Source: Rhizobium sp. AC27/96 (GTDB lineage Bacteria; Pseudomonadota; Alphaproteobacteria; Rhizobiales; Rhizobiaceae). From it: 64,000 bases of DNA. Positions 26,752 through 35,372 of this stretch are shown here, in pieces; within the stretch, counting starts at the first letter, position 1, and each line of letters begins with the position of its first letter. Below the pieces are notes generated by a model. The model saw only the letters and a program-made list of their open reading frames with translations. It had not been told where the DNA came from and did not search any database. The position numbers and the translations under genes are program-made. The stretch spans positions 372,001 through 436,000 of the forward strand of contig NZ_LXKN01000032.1 of NCBI RefSeq assembly GCF_001692325.1. Direction: 5' to 3'.

Positions 26752-28113
26752 ATGGACCAGACAATATCCAAGGCCTCCAACCGTCAGGCCACGGCGGCGG
26801 AGACGCTGCAATATATGCCCGGCTTCGGCAACGACTTCGAAACGGAATCGCTGCCGGGCGCTCTGCCGCAAGGCCAGAACAGCCCGCAGAAATGCAATTA
26901 CGGCCTCTATGCCGAGCAGCTTTCCGGCTCGCCTTTCACCGCGCCGCGCGGCACGAATGAGCGGTCCTGGCTCTATCGCATCCGCCCGAGCGTGCGCCAC
27001 ACCCGGCGCTTTTCGAACGCCTCCTATCCGTTCTGGAAATCGGCTCCCTGCCTGGACGATCATTCGCTGCCCCTCGGCCAGCTGCGCTGGGATCCCGTGC
27101 CGGCGCCGACGGAGAGGCTGAATTTCCTCGACGGGATGCGGACGATCACAACGGCGGGCGATGTCCTGACCCAAGCCGGGATGGCCGCACACCTCTATCT
27201 CTTCAATGAAGACATGGTCGACGATTATTTCTTCGATGCGGATGGCGAGCTGCTTGTCGTGCCCCAGGTTGGCGCGATCAGGGTCTTCACCGAAATGGGC
27301 ATCATGGATGTCGAGCCCCTGGAGATCTGCGTCATTCCCCGCGGCATGATGTTCAAGGTGATGGGCAAGGGCGACGAGAAGGTCTGGCGCGGATATATTT
27401 GCGAGAATTACGGCGCGAAATTCACGCTGCCGGAACGCGGGCCGATCGGCGCGAATTGTCTCGCCAATCCCCGCGATTTCAAGACGCCCGTTGCCGCCTA
27501 TGAGGACAAGGAAGTGCCCTGCCGTGTACACGTGAAATGGTGCGGCAAGTTCTATGTTACCGACATCGGCCACTCACCGCTCGACGTTGTCGCCTGGCAC
27601 GGCAACTACATCCCCTACAAATATGACTTGCGAACGTTTTCTCCGGTCGGCGCGATCCTCTTCGACCATCCCGATCCGTCGATCTTTACCGTGCTGACGG
27701 CGCCGACCGAAGCAGCAGGCACCGCGAATGTCGACTTCGTCATATTTCCGCCGCGCTGGCTCGTTGCCGAACATACCTTCCGCCCGCCCTGGTACCATCG
27801 AAACATCATGAGCGAGTTCATGGGGCTGATCCACGGCCAGTACGATGCCAAGGAAAAGGGCTTCGTGCCGGGTGGCATGAGCCTGCACAATATGATGCTG
27901 CCGCATGGGCCTGATGCTTCCGGCTTCGAAAAGGCATCCAATAGCGAACTGAAGCCTGTGAAGCTGGATCACACCATGGCCTTCATGTTCGAGACCAGGT
28001 TTCCGCAACAGCTGACGAAATACGCGGCCGAACTGGAAACCCTGCAGGACGATTATCTGGAATGCTGGGACGGTCTGGAGCGTAGGTTCGACGGCACTCC
28101 GGGCATCAAGTGA
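26752..28113 (+). CDS. hmgA: Homogentisate 1,2-dioxygenase
   Basis: A 453-residue iron dioxygenase that opens homogentisate to maleylacetoacetate. Family stretches are clear: YMPGFGNDFETESLPGALPQGQNSPQ near the N terminus, ERSWLYRIRPSVRH, and FPPRWLVAEHTFRPPWYHRNIMSEFMGLIHGQYDAK with metal-binding His/Glu. GGAGG precedes the start region; ATG 26752 is chosen over an adjacent in-frame GTG at 26749. It is the second gene of the tyrosine operon. Confidence 0.96.
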   Translation: MDQTISKASNRQATAAETLQYMPGFGNDFETESLPGALPQGQNSPQKCNYGLYAEQLSGSPFTAPRGTNERSWLYRIRPSVRHTRRFSNASYPFWKSAPCLDDHSLPLGQLRWDPVPAPTERLNFLDGMRTITTAGDVLTQAGMAAHLYLFNEDMVDDYFFDADGELLVVPQVGAIRVFTEMGIMDVEPLEICVIPRGMMFKVMGKGDEKVWRGYICENYGAKFTLPERGPIGANCLANPRDFKTPVAAYEDKEVPCRVHVKWCGKFYVTDIGHSPLDVVAWHGNYIPYKYDLRTFSPVGAILFDHPDPSIFTVLTAPTEAAGTANVDFVIFPPRWLVAEHTFRPPWYHRNIMSEFMGLIHGQYDAKEKGFVPGGMSLHNMMLPHGPDASGFEKASNSELKPVKLDHTMAFMFETRFPQQLTKYAAELETLQDDYLECWDGLERRFDGTPGIK

Positions 28114-28150
28114 AGATCGATCCTGCATTCTCTGACATCGGAACCGGACC

Positions 28151-29176
28151 ATGAAGCTTGCCACTTTGAAGGACTCCACAAGGGACGGCCGGCTAGTCGT
28201 CGTCTCGCGCGATCTCACCCGCTGCTCCGAGGTCGGTCATATCGCCCGCACCTTGCAGGCCGCTCTCGACGACTGGGACCATGTGGGGCCGAGACTTCAG
28301 CTGATTGCCGAAGGTGTCGAGACGGGAGCGCAGCCGACGATCAGGTTCCACGAACATGACGCCGCGTCACCTCTGCCGCGAGCCTATCAATGGGCGGATG
28401 GTTCGGCCTATGTCAACCATGTCGAACTGGTGCGCAAGGCGCGCAATGCCGAAATGCCGGCGAGTTTCTGGGTCGATCCGCTGATGTATCAAGGCGGCTC
28501 GGATGGCTTTGTTGCGCCGCGCGATCCGATCGTGGCCGCCGACGAGGCCTATGGGATCGACATGGAAGGCGAAGTCGCCGTCATCGTTGGCGACGTGTCC
28601 ATGGGAGTCAGTCCGGACATTGCCCGCCAGGCCATCCGGCTGGTGATGCTCGTCAATGACGTGTCGCTGCGCGGCCTCATTCCGCAGGAGCTGGCAAAGG
28701 GGTTCGGCTTCTTCCAGTCCAAGCCTGCTTCGGCATTTTCCCCGGTTGCAGTCACGCCGGACGAGCTAGGCGAGGCCTGGGATGGCGGCAAGCTGCATCT
28801 GCCGCTGCTCGTGACGCTGAACAACAGGCTGTTCGGCAAGGCGAATGCCGGTATCGACATGACCTTCGATTTTGGCGAGCTGATTGCCCACGCCGCGAAA
28901 ACCCGCAGCCTCGTGGCCGGCACAATCGTTGGTTCCGGAACGGTTTCCAACAGGCTTGACGGCGGACCGGGCAAGCCGGTCGAAAGCGGCGGCGTTGGTT
29001 ATTCCTGCATTGCCGAGATCCGCACGATCGAGACCATCGAAACCGGTGCGCCAAAGACGCCGTTCCTGCGGTTCGGTGATCAGGTTCGCATCGAGATGCA
29101 GGATCATGCCGGCCATTCGATCTTCGGGGCGATCGAGCAGGCCGTCGAAAAATACGAGGGGCCGCAGCCGCGATGA
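28151..29176 (+). CDS. fahA: Fumarylacetoacetate hydrolase family protein
   Basis: This 341-residue protein splits fumarylacetoacetate to fumarate and acetoacetate, the last step of homogentisate breakdown. FAH-fold motifs include YGIDMEGEVAVIVGD (metal-binding Glu/Asp), RLVMLVNDVSLR, GFGFFQSKPASAFSPVAVTPDEL and AGTIVGSGTVSN. It lies 37 bases after hmgA and overlaps maiA by four bases (ATGA). The position strongly supports the fumarylacetoacetase role, although the family also includes other C-C hydrolases. Confidence 0.92.
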   Translation: MKLATLKDSTRDGRLVVVSRDLTRCSEVGHIARTLQAALDDWDHVGPRLQLIAEGVETGAQPTIRFHEHDAASPLPRAYQWADGSAYVNHVELVRKARNAEMPASFWVDPLMYQGGSDGFVAPRDPIVAADEAYGIDMEGEVAVIVGDVSMGVSPDIARQAIRLVMLVNDVSLRGLIPQELAKGFGFFQSKPASAFSPVAVTPDELGEAWDGGKLHLPLLVTLNNRLFGKANAGIDMTFDFGELIAHAAKTRSLVAGTIVGSGTVSNRLDGGPGKPVESGGVGYSCIAEIRTIETIETGAPKTPFLRFGDQVRIEMQDHAGHSIFGAIEQAVEKYEGPQPR

Positions 29177-29805
29177 GTGACGTCATCCTTTACGACTACT
29201 GGAGATCGTCGGCGAGCTACCGTGTCCGCATCGCGCTCAACATGCTCGGGATCACCTACAAGAGCGTGTCGATCAACCTGCTGGATGGGGAGCAAAACAG
29301 CCCGGACTATCTGGCGCTTAATCCCCAGGGGTTCGTTCCAACGCTGGTGATCGATGGCAACACGCTGACGCAGTCGCTGTCCATCATCGAATATCTCGCC
29401 GAGCTTCGCCCGGAGAGCGGGTTGATGCCCGTCGACATTGCGGGCCGGCAGCATGTGCGGGCGCTTGCCTACGCGATTGCCATGGATATCCATCCGATAT
29501 GCAACACGCATGTCGCAGCCTATGTCACGACCATAACGGACAAGGCCGACGCCCGCGAGGAGTGGATGCGGCATTTTATTGTCACCGGGCTTCGCAAACT
29601 CGAAGCGATGCTGGGCGGCTTCGATGGTGCGTTCAGCTTCGGGGATACGCCGACGATGGCAGACATCTGTCTTGTCCCGCAGGTCTATAATGGCCGCCGT
29701 TGGGGCGTCGATCTGACCGATCTCCGGCGCATCCTCGAGATCGAAGACAGATGCACCAAACTGCCCGCCTTTCAGGCGGCGCATCCGGACCGCGCGAAGC
29801 CCTGA
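29173..29805 (+). CDS. maiA: Maleylacetoacetate isomerase (zeta-class GST)
   Basis: A 210-residue glutathione S-transferase that isomerises maleylacetoacetate to fumarylacetoacetate using glutathione. The zeta-class motif YDYWRSSASYRVRIALNMLGI (about 5-25) contains the SSCxW-like SSASYR catalytic segment, and the thioredoxin-fold GSH site NPQGFVPTLVIDG and QSLSIIEYL follow. SSA replaces the more usual SSC, so the catalytic Cys position is Ala while the Ser residues are kept. The start overlaps fahA in ATGA. Confidence 0.93.
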   Translation: MSDVILYDYWRSSASYRVRIALNMLGITYKSVSINLLDGEQNSPDYLALNPQGFVPTLVIDGNTLTQSLSIIEYLAELRPESGLMPVDIAGRQHVRALAYAIAMDIHPICNTHVAAYVTTITDKADAREEWMRHFIVTGLRKLEAMLGGFDGAFSFGDTPTMADICLVPQVYNGRRWGVDLTDLRRILEIEDRCTKLPAFQAAHPDRAKP

Positions 29806-29881
29806 GAAAAAGCTCGGGTCAAAATGGGCCGGCGCCAGTGGCTTCTTTTTTAGATGCTGTACATACAATCAGCAATCCTTA

Positions 29882-29903
29882 GTGAATGAATTTGTTCATT
29901 CAC
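29882..29903. promoter_or_regulatory. Perfect inverted repeat upstream of alkaline phosphatase
   Basis: Arms GTGAATGAA (29882-29890) and TTCATTCAC (29895-29903) are exact, with a TTTG centre. No T tract follows directly. The shape resembles TetR-family operators. It lies about 90 bases before the alkaline phosphatase start. No TetR gene is seen nearby. Confidence 0.5.
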
Positions 29904-29991
29904 GGTTGCAGAAAGTTGGCCGTTTTTTATGTGATTGTCATCTGGCCTTTATAAGGGAGAGGAGGAAGTAACCAAGACGCGGGGGTATGAA

Positions 29992-31746
29992 ATGCGTAAA
30001 CTTCTTCTTTCTATGGTGTCGGCAACCGTATTGGCTGGGGCGGCGAATGCAGCAACCGTCTACCCTTTGGACCGGGCAACGGTACTCGTTGGCTCGCCCT
30101 TCGACTTCAAGGTCGAATTCAGCAAGGTGGTAAAGCCGGAAGACGTGAAGGTCACCGTCAACGGCGAAAGCTATGACGCCGTCTTCGGCAAGGCGGCTGA
30201 TTTCGTCGCCGAGGAAAAGGGTGCCGAAGACAAGGTTCTCGGCTCGGCTCTTATCCTGCGCGGCGTCAAGCTCGCAAAGCCCGGCCAGTACAAGGTCGAG
30301 GTTTCGGCCGGTGAAGAGAAAAAGTCGGTCAATTGGGACGTCTACGCCACGTCGGCGGCACCCAAGGCAAAGAACATCATCTTCTTGCTCGGCGACGGTC
30401 TTTCCGTCGCGCATCGCACCGGCGCCCGCATCATGTCCAAGGGCATGACGGAAGGCAAAGCCAATGGCCGCCTGGCCATGGACGATATTCCGCCGGTCGC
30501 CTTTATCGGCACGTCCTCGACCTCTGCCATCGCGACCGATAGCGCCAACACCATGTCGGCCTATATGACCGGTCACAAGTCTGCCGTGAACGCACTCGGC
30601 GTCTATGCCGACCGTACGCCGGCAAGCCTGGACGACCCCAAGGTCGAAACCATCGGTGAAGCGCTCCGCCGCACCGGCAAGAAGTCGCTCGGCATCGTGA
30701 CGACGGCTGAAGTCGAAGACGCGACGCCGGCAGCGCTCGTCTCCCACACCCGCAAGCGCGGCGACAAGGCCGAGATCGTAGGCATGATGTATGACGTCAA
30801 GCCGGATGTCCTGCTCGGCGGCGGCTCGGCCTATTTCCTGGCAAAGAGCGTGCCCGGTTCGAAGCGCAAGGATGACAAGGATTACATCGCGCTCTTCAAG
30901 GATGCCGGCTACGCCGTTGCCACCGACAAGAACGAACTGGCTGCCGCGGCCGGCTCGAACCAGGACAAGCTGCTCGGCCTGTTCCACACCGGCAACCTCG
31001 ATGTCACGCTTGACCGCGAATTCCTCAAGAAGGGCACCGTCGACAAGTTCCCGAACCAGCCGGGCCTCGTTGACATGACCAAGGTTGCGCTCGACAAGCT
31101 CGCCAAGAACCCGGAAGGCTTCTTCCTGGTGGTCGAAGGCGCATCCATCGACAAGATGAGCCATCCGCTCGATTGGGACCGCGCCCTGGTCGACACCATC
31201 GAGTTCGACAAGGCCGTTGCCGTTGCCCGCGAGTTCCAGACGAAGAACCCGGACACGCTGATCGTCGTTACCGGCGACCATACCCATGGTGTCTCGATCA
31301 TCGGCACCGTCGACGATAATAAGCCGGGTACAGAAATGCGCGAGAAGGTAGGCACCTATGCGGCCGCCGGCTTCCCGAACTACGAGGACAAGGATGGCGA
31401 CGGCTATCCGGACCGCGTCGACGTTTCCCGTCGTCTGTTCATCGCGGCCAACAACGGTCCCGATCACTACGAGACCTTCCGTCCGAAGCTCGACGGTCCT
31501 TTCGTTCCGGCTATCCAGAACGAGAAGAAGGAATATGTTGCCAACGAAGCCTACAAGGACGTGCCCGGCGCCGTCTTCGTACAGGGCAACATTCCGAAGG
31601 ACGAAGACAGCGGCGTCCATGCCGTAGACGATATCGTTCTGCAGGCCGCAGGCCCGGGCGCGGAAGGCTTCCGCGGCTACATGGAACAGAGCGACGTCTA
31701 CAAGGTTCTGGTCGACACCTTCGCGCTCGGCACCGAGAAGATGTAA
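29992..31746 (+). CDS. Alkaline phosphatase (PhoA superfamily), periplasmic
   Basis: A 584-residue phosphomonoesterase with a Sec signal peptide (MRKLLLSMVSATVLAGAANAA). An extra N-terminal beta domain (about 22-120) precedes the catalytic domain. Catalytic features are NIIFLLGDGLS (metal Asp), SATDSANTMSAYMTGHKS-like segment with the nucleophile in IATDSANT, VVEGASIDKMSH and VVTGDHTHG (metal Asp/His). Such enzymes need zinc. ATG 29992 begins the signal peptide; a strong GGAGAGGAGG lies further upstream without a matching start. A terminator-like hairpin follows. No Pho box was recognised. Confidence 0.9.
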   Translation: MRKLLLSMVSATVLAGAANAATVYPLDRATVLVGSPFDFKVEFSKVVKPEDVKVTVNGESYDAVFGKAADFVAEEKGAEDKVLGSALILRGVKLAKPGQYKVEVSAGEEKKSVNWDVYATSAAPKAKNIIFLLGDGLSVAHRTGARIMSKGMTEGKANGRLAMDDIPPVAFIGTSSTSAIATDSANTMSAYMTGHKSAVNALGVYADRTPASLDDPKVETIGEALRRTGKKSLGIVTTAEVEDATPAALVSHTRKRGDKAEIVGMMYDVKPDVLLGGGSAYFLAKSVPGSKRKDDKDYIALFKDAGYAVATDKNELAAAAGSNQDKLLGLFHTGNLDVTLDREFLKKGTVDKFPNQPGLVDMTKVALDKLAKNPEGFFLVVEGASIDKMSHPLDWDRALVDTIEFDKAVAVAREFQTKNPDTLIVVTGDHTHGVSIIGTVDDNKPGTEMREKVGTYAAAGFPNYEDKDGDGYPDRVDVSRRLFIAANNGPDHYETFRPKLDGPFVPAIQNEKKEYVANEAYKDVPGAVFVQGNIPKDEDSGVHAVDDIVLQAAGPGAEGFRGYMEQSDVYKVLVDTFALGTEKM

Positions 31747-31766
31747 ATCGCCTGATCGGCGAATGC

Positions 31767-31793
31767 GGACAGGCGGCTTCCGGCCGCCTGTCC
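31767..31793 (+). terminator. Hairpin after the alkaline phosphatase gene
   Basis: Perfect 11-base arms GGACAGGCGGC (31767-31777) and GCCGCCTGTCC (31783-31793) with loop TTCCG. A short T-containing tail follows. It may terminate or attenuate transcription into the next genes. Confidence 0.6.
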
Positions 31794-31815
31794 TTCCATA
31801 TTTCATGGGGTTTTC

Positions 31816-32280
31816 ATGTCTCAGAACAAGCCTGTTTCCATCAGCCGGCGGGCGCTGATGACCGCCGCTGCCGTGCTGCCCATGGCTGGCATTGCCATGC
31901 GCGCAAAGGCTTCCGAAAAGCTCGGCTTCGGCGAGCTCTACAAGAGTTTCGGTCCGCTCGGCCTCGAATTTTCCGACAAGGTAAAGCAGTTGAGCGGTAA
32001 GCATGTCGCCATCAACGGCTTCATGGCGCCGCCGCTGAAGGCGGAGGCAGCCTTCTTCGTCCTGACGGAAATTCCGATGTCGCTCTGCCCGTTCTGCTCT
32101 TCTGACGCCGACTGGCCCGATAATATCATGGTCGTCTATCTCTCTGCTAAGCAGACCTTCGTGCAGTTCAATGCGCCGATCGTGGCGCGGGGCGTGCTGG
32201 AGTTCGGCTCGTGGACGGATCCGGAAACCGGCTTTATCAGCCAATTGCGTCTGCGAGACGCGTCCTTCAGGACGGCTTGA
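31816..32280 (+). CDS. Tat-exported small protein linked to an ABC unit (DUF3299-like?)
   Basis: A 154-residue protein starting MSQNKPVSISRRALMTAAAVLPMAGIAMRAKA, a twin-arginine-type signal. The mature domain has GKHVAINGFMAPPLKAEAAFFVLTEIPMSLCPFCSSDADWPDNIMVVYLS. The CPFC motif and overall pattern recall small exported proteins found beside MacB-like ABC units, such as DUF3299 proteins of zinc-related loci. The match is not secure. It sits four bases before the ABC ATPase, so it is almost certainly part of the same system. Confidence 0.6.
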   Translation: MSQNKPVSISRRALMTAAAVLPMAGIAMRAKASEKLGFGELYKSFGPLGLEFSDKVKQLSGKHVAINGFMAPPLKAEAAFFVLTEIPMSLCPFCSSDADWPDNIMVVYLSAKQTFVQFNAPIVARGVLEFGSWTDPETGFISQLRLRDASFRTA

Positions 32281-32284
32281 CACT

Positions 32285-32968
32285 ATGCTGACGCTTGATA
32301 TCTCCGGTCTTGAAATGCAGTTTCCCGGTCTGGCCGCGCCGGTGCTGGCCATTGAAAAATTTCATCTGCCGGCCGGTGGCCGGCTCGCGATCACGGGCGC
32401 CTCCGGCTCCGGCAAGAGCACATTCGTGAACGCGATTGCAGGCCTTGAGACGGTCACGCGTGGCAGTGTTTCCTGGAGCGGCACGGAGATCACGCGTCTT
32501 TCCAATGGAAGGCGCGACGCGTTCCGGGCCGGGAATATCGGCCTCGTCATGCAGGATTTTCACCTGTTCCCCGGATTGTCCGCCGTCGAGAATGTCGTGC
32601 TACCGGTCCGCCTTGCGCGTCGACTGAAGCCCGCCGAGCGTGACCGCGCGTTCTACCTCCTCACTGCCACTGGCATTGCCCGCCCGCAGCAGAAGATCGA
32701 GACGCTATCGCGCGGCGAGATGCAGCGCGTCGCCGTCGCACGAGCGCTTCTGCAGCGTCCGGGCGTCATTGTTGCGGACGAACCAACCGCGAGCCTCGAC
32801 CGTCAGGCGGGCAATGAGGTTGCCGAACTTCTGCTGCAGCTTTCGGCCGAAGAGGGGACCACCCTTATCGTCGTGACGCATGATATCTCGCTTGCCGAGC
32901 GTGTTGGCCGTCGCATCCGCCTTGCGAGCGGGCGCATCGAGGAAGATAGCCGAGAGGTTGCCGCGTAA
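32285..32968 (+). CDS. LolD/MacB-type ABC transporter ATP-binding protein
   Basis: A 227-residue ATPase of the LolD/MacB/FtsE class. Walker A is GASGSGKST (about 36-44); the Q-loop is VMQDFHLFPGLSAVENV; the signature is the unusual LSRGEMQRVAVARAL (Gly-Gly replaced by Arg-Gly); Walker B is VIVADEPTASLD; the switch His is VVTHD. It overlaps the permease gene in TAATG. Such ATPases drive mechanotransmission-type permeases rather than classical import channels. Confidence 0.9.
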   Translation: MLTLDISGLEMQFPGLAAPVLAIEKFHLPAGGRLAITGASGSGKSTFVNAIAGLETVTRGSVSWSGTEITRLSNGRRDAFRAGNIGLVMQDFHLFPGLSAVENVVLPVRLARRLKPAERDRAFYLLTATGIARPQQKIETLSRGEMQRVAVARALLQRPGVIVADEPTASLDRQAGNEVAELLLQLSAEEGTTLIVVTHDISLAERVGRRIRLASGRIEEDSREVAA

Positions 32969-34245
32969 TGATGATGTTCATTCTCGCCGACCTCAGGCGC
33001 TTCTGGAGCGGGGCGCTTGCTGTCGTTGTCCTCATTGCCTTGTCCGTCGCCTTGAGCGTGACCGTTACGCTTCAGGAGCGAGCCGTCCGGCTCGGCAGCG
33101 CCCGTGCCGCGGAAAAGTTCGATCTGCTGGTGGGTGCCGCCGGCAGCGAGACGCAGCTGGCACTATCAACCGTCTTCCTCCAGCCGGCACCGCTGCCGCT
33201 GATGGATGGTGCCGTCCTTGGCCGACTTGCCAATGATCCACGTGTCGAACTGGCAGCACCCGTCGGCTTTGGCGATTCCGCTTATGGCTTCCCGATCGTC
33301 GGCACGACGACGAGCCTGATCTCGTCTCTATCGCCGGCTCTGTCGCAGGGCGTGATGTTCACGCGTCTCGGCGAGGCGGTGGTGGGCTCGGACGTGACGC
33401 TGGCGCCGGGCGCCGAAATCAAGCCGATGCATGGCACAGCCGAAACCGGCGGTGAAACCCATACAGCCATTGCTTACAAGGTGACGGGCCGCATGGCGCC
33501 GACAGGTACGGCCTGGGACCGGGCTATCCTCGTGCCGATCCGCGCCGTCTGGCAATTGCACGGCATGCATGGCGAAGAACACCATGACCATGATGGCGAC
33601 GAGGCGGAGCAGCATGGTGCCGAGCCGTATCATCAGGATGGTGAACATGAACACGAGCATGGTCATGTCGATGCCGATGCCCCGTTAGACGAGCATTTCG
33701 ATGCGCAGACGCCTGATGTTCCCGCCGTACTCGTCAAGCCGAAGACGATTGCCGACGCCTATCGTCTCCGGCAGGAATATCGCACAGGAGCGACACTCGG
33801 TGTCTTCCCCGCCGAGGTGCTGACCAGGCTCTACGCGACGCTCGGCGATGCCCGCAGCCTGTTGCTGGCAATCGCACTCGGCACGCAGGCGATCGTTATC
33901 GCCGCCATCGTGCTGGTGACCGTCATGCATGTCGGCTCGAGACGGCGGCAGATCGGCGCTTTGCGAGCGCTCGGCACGCCGATCCGGTCGATCATCGCAA
34001 TCGTATGGGGCGAGCTCTTCATCCTGTTTACGGCAGGGATCGCGCTCGGCATCCTGCTTGGTTATCTGGCTGCACTTGTCATCTCGGCGAGGCTCGCCGC
34101 ATCGACAGCAGTCCGTCTACCCGTCGCTTTCGCCTTCGACGATTTGTGGCTCGTGGCCGGCTTCCTGGCCGTTGCGGGACTGATCTCTATCGTTCCCGCT
34201 TTCAGCGCGTTGCGCTCTAGCCCGGCCGCGGCGCTGCGGGCGTGA
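32968..34245 (+). CDS. FtsX/MacB-like ABC permease with a His-rich periplasmic loop
   Basis: A 425-residue permease with an N-terminal membrane helix (about 12-34), a long periplasmic region and three C-terminal helices (about 290-315, 345-372, 390-412) of FtsX/MacB topology. Around residues 198-245 the periplasmic part contains many His, Asp and Glu residues (HGMHGEEHHDHDGDEAEQHG, then HEHEHGHVDAD). This is a likely Zn2+/Ni2+/Cu2+ binding stretch. Together with the ATPase and Tat protein it resembles the ZrgBCD-type zinc-linked units known in Vibrio; that comparison is from memory. Confidence 0.85.
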   Translation: MMMFILADLRRFWSGALAVVVLIALSVALSVTVTLQERAVRLGSARAAEKFDLLVGAAGSETQLALSTVFLQPAPLPLMDGAVLGRLANDPRVELAAPVGFGDSAYGFPIVGTTTSLISSLSPALSQGVMFTRLGEAVVGSDVTLAPGAEIKPMHGTAETGGETHTAIAYKVTGRMAPTGTAWDRAILVPIRAVWQLHGMHGEEHHDHDGDEAEQHGAEPYHQDGEHEHEHGHVDADAPLDEHFDAQTPDVPAVLVKPKTIADAYRLRQEYRTGATLGVFPAEVLTRLYATLGDARSLLLAIALGTQAIVIAAIVLVTVMHVGSRRRQIGALRALGTPIRSIIAIVWGELFILFTAGIALGILLGYLAALVISARLAASTAVRLPVAFAFDDLWLVAGFLAVAGLISIVPAFSALRSSPAAALRA

Positions 34246-34403
34246 GAAACCACCGTATCGATCGGTCGGTTTGCCATGCCATCTGGTCCCAGAGCATATG
34301 ATCAGCGAGCGCCGGTAATGCTCGCGCAAGTCGAAGTAAACTGGATTGTAAAACTCCTCTTTTTTGACTAAAGCCATTGGCTTGTTTGATGGAGGATATT
34401 GCG

Positions 34404-35372
34404 ATGGCGAACAGCCGACTTAAAATAATATCGCTTCTCGGTCTGCTCGCTGTGATGGCAGGCGGCCCCGTTGCCGCCCAGGATGCGAAAACCGTCTCGA
34501 TCACGGATGACCGCGGCATCAAGGTAGAGGTGCCCGCTCAGCCGAAGCGGATTGCCGCCATTTCCTATTTTGCCGACGATGTCGCGCTTGCACTGGGCAT
34601 AAAGCCGGTTGCCAGCACCTACATGACAGCCGGTCGCCAGCCCGACTTCCTGCTTGGGCTGACCTCGCAGATGGCGCAGATCGGCCAGCGCGCCAAACCC
34701 AATCTCGAGCTGCTGTCGCAAGCCAAGCCCGACCTGATCGTTGCGATCCGCCGCTATACTGTCGGCAATGCACCGCAACTTGAAAAGATCGCACCCTACG
34801 TCGCTTACAATATGGAGCTGCTGACGGAGAGTGATCGCGAGATCGCCGAATTCTCCAGGATTTTGGGCAAACCGGAGCGCGGTCTGCAGCTGAATGCGGA
34901 TTTCCACAAGCATCTCGATGAGATTGCCGCAAAGGCCCCGAAGAATACGCATCCGCGCTTCGCCATCATGTGGGGCGGGGAGACGCCTTTTGCCTTCCAC
35001 ACCGAGAACACCGCCGCCTCCATCGTTGCCGCTATCGGCGGCGACAATATCGCCGGGCCAAAAACGCCGGGCGGCCCCTTCGGCATAGATCTCAGCCTTG
35101 AGACCATGCTTGAGAAAGATCCCGAAGTCCTCTTCATCTATGACTCTGGTCCGGATCGGCCACATGAAAACAACCCGATCTGGCAGGAGCTTACTGCCGT
35201 CAAGAACAAGAGGGTTTTCTACGTCGGCGATCAGTGGGTCGAGACCAATGGTCCGATCGCCCGCGAGATCGTGCTGCGCGAGGCCGCACACTATCTCTAT
35301 CCCGATGCATTTCCTGCCGTCGATGTAAGGGCGGAAGCCGCCAAGATCATTCCGGCTGATATCCAGAAGTAG
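34404..35372 (+). CDS. FecB/BtuF-type ABC transporter substrate-binding protein
   Basis: A 322-residue periplasmic protein with a signal peptide (MANSRLKIISLLGLLAVMAGGPVAAQ) and two lobes typical of metal-chelate binding proteins: VSITDDRGIKVEVPAQPKRIAAISYFADDVALALGIKPVAS, then QIGQRAKPNLELLSQAKPDLIVAIRRYT. GGAGG lies eight bases before ATG 34404. It heads a four-gene FecBCDE-like operon. Ligand could be an iron siderophore or another metal chelate; no TonB receptor is in the window to help decide. Confidence 0.9.
   Translation: MANSRLKIISLLGLLAVMAGGPVAAQDAKTVSITDDRGIKVEVPAQPKRIAAISYFADDVALALGIKPVASTYMTAGRQPDFLLGLTSQMAQIGQRAKPNLELLSQAKPDLIVAIRRYTVGNAPQLEKIAPYVAYNMELLTESDREIAEFSRILGKPERGLQLNADFHKHLDEIAAKAPKNTHPRFAIMWGGETPFAFHTENTAASIVAAIGGDNIAGPKTPGGPFGIDLSLETMLEKDPEVLFIYDSGPDRPHENNPIWQELTAVKNKRVFYVGDQWVETNGPIAREIVLREAAHYLYPDAFPAVDVRAEAAKIIPADIQK

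Noticed and set aside
29938..32352. 804-codon open frame on the minus strand opposite the alkaline phosphatase gene
   Set aside because: It is a GC-rich shadow of three well-supported plus-strand genes with signal peptides and catalytic motifs; its translation shows no domain.
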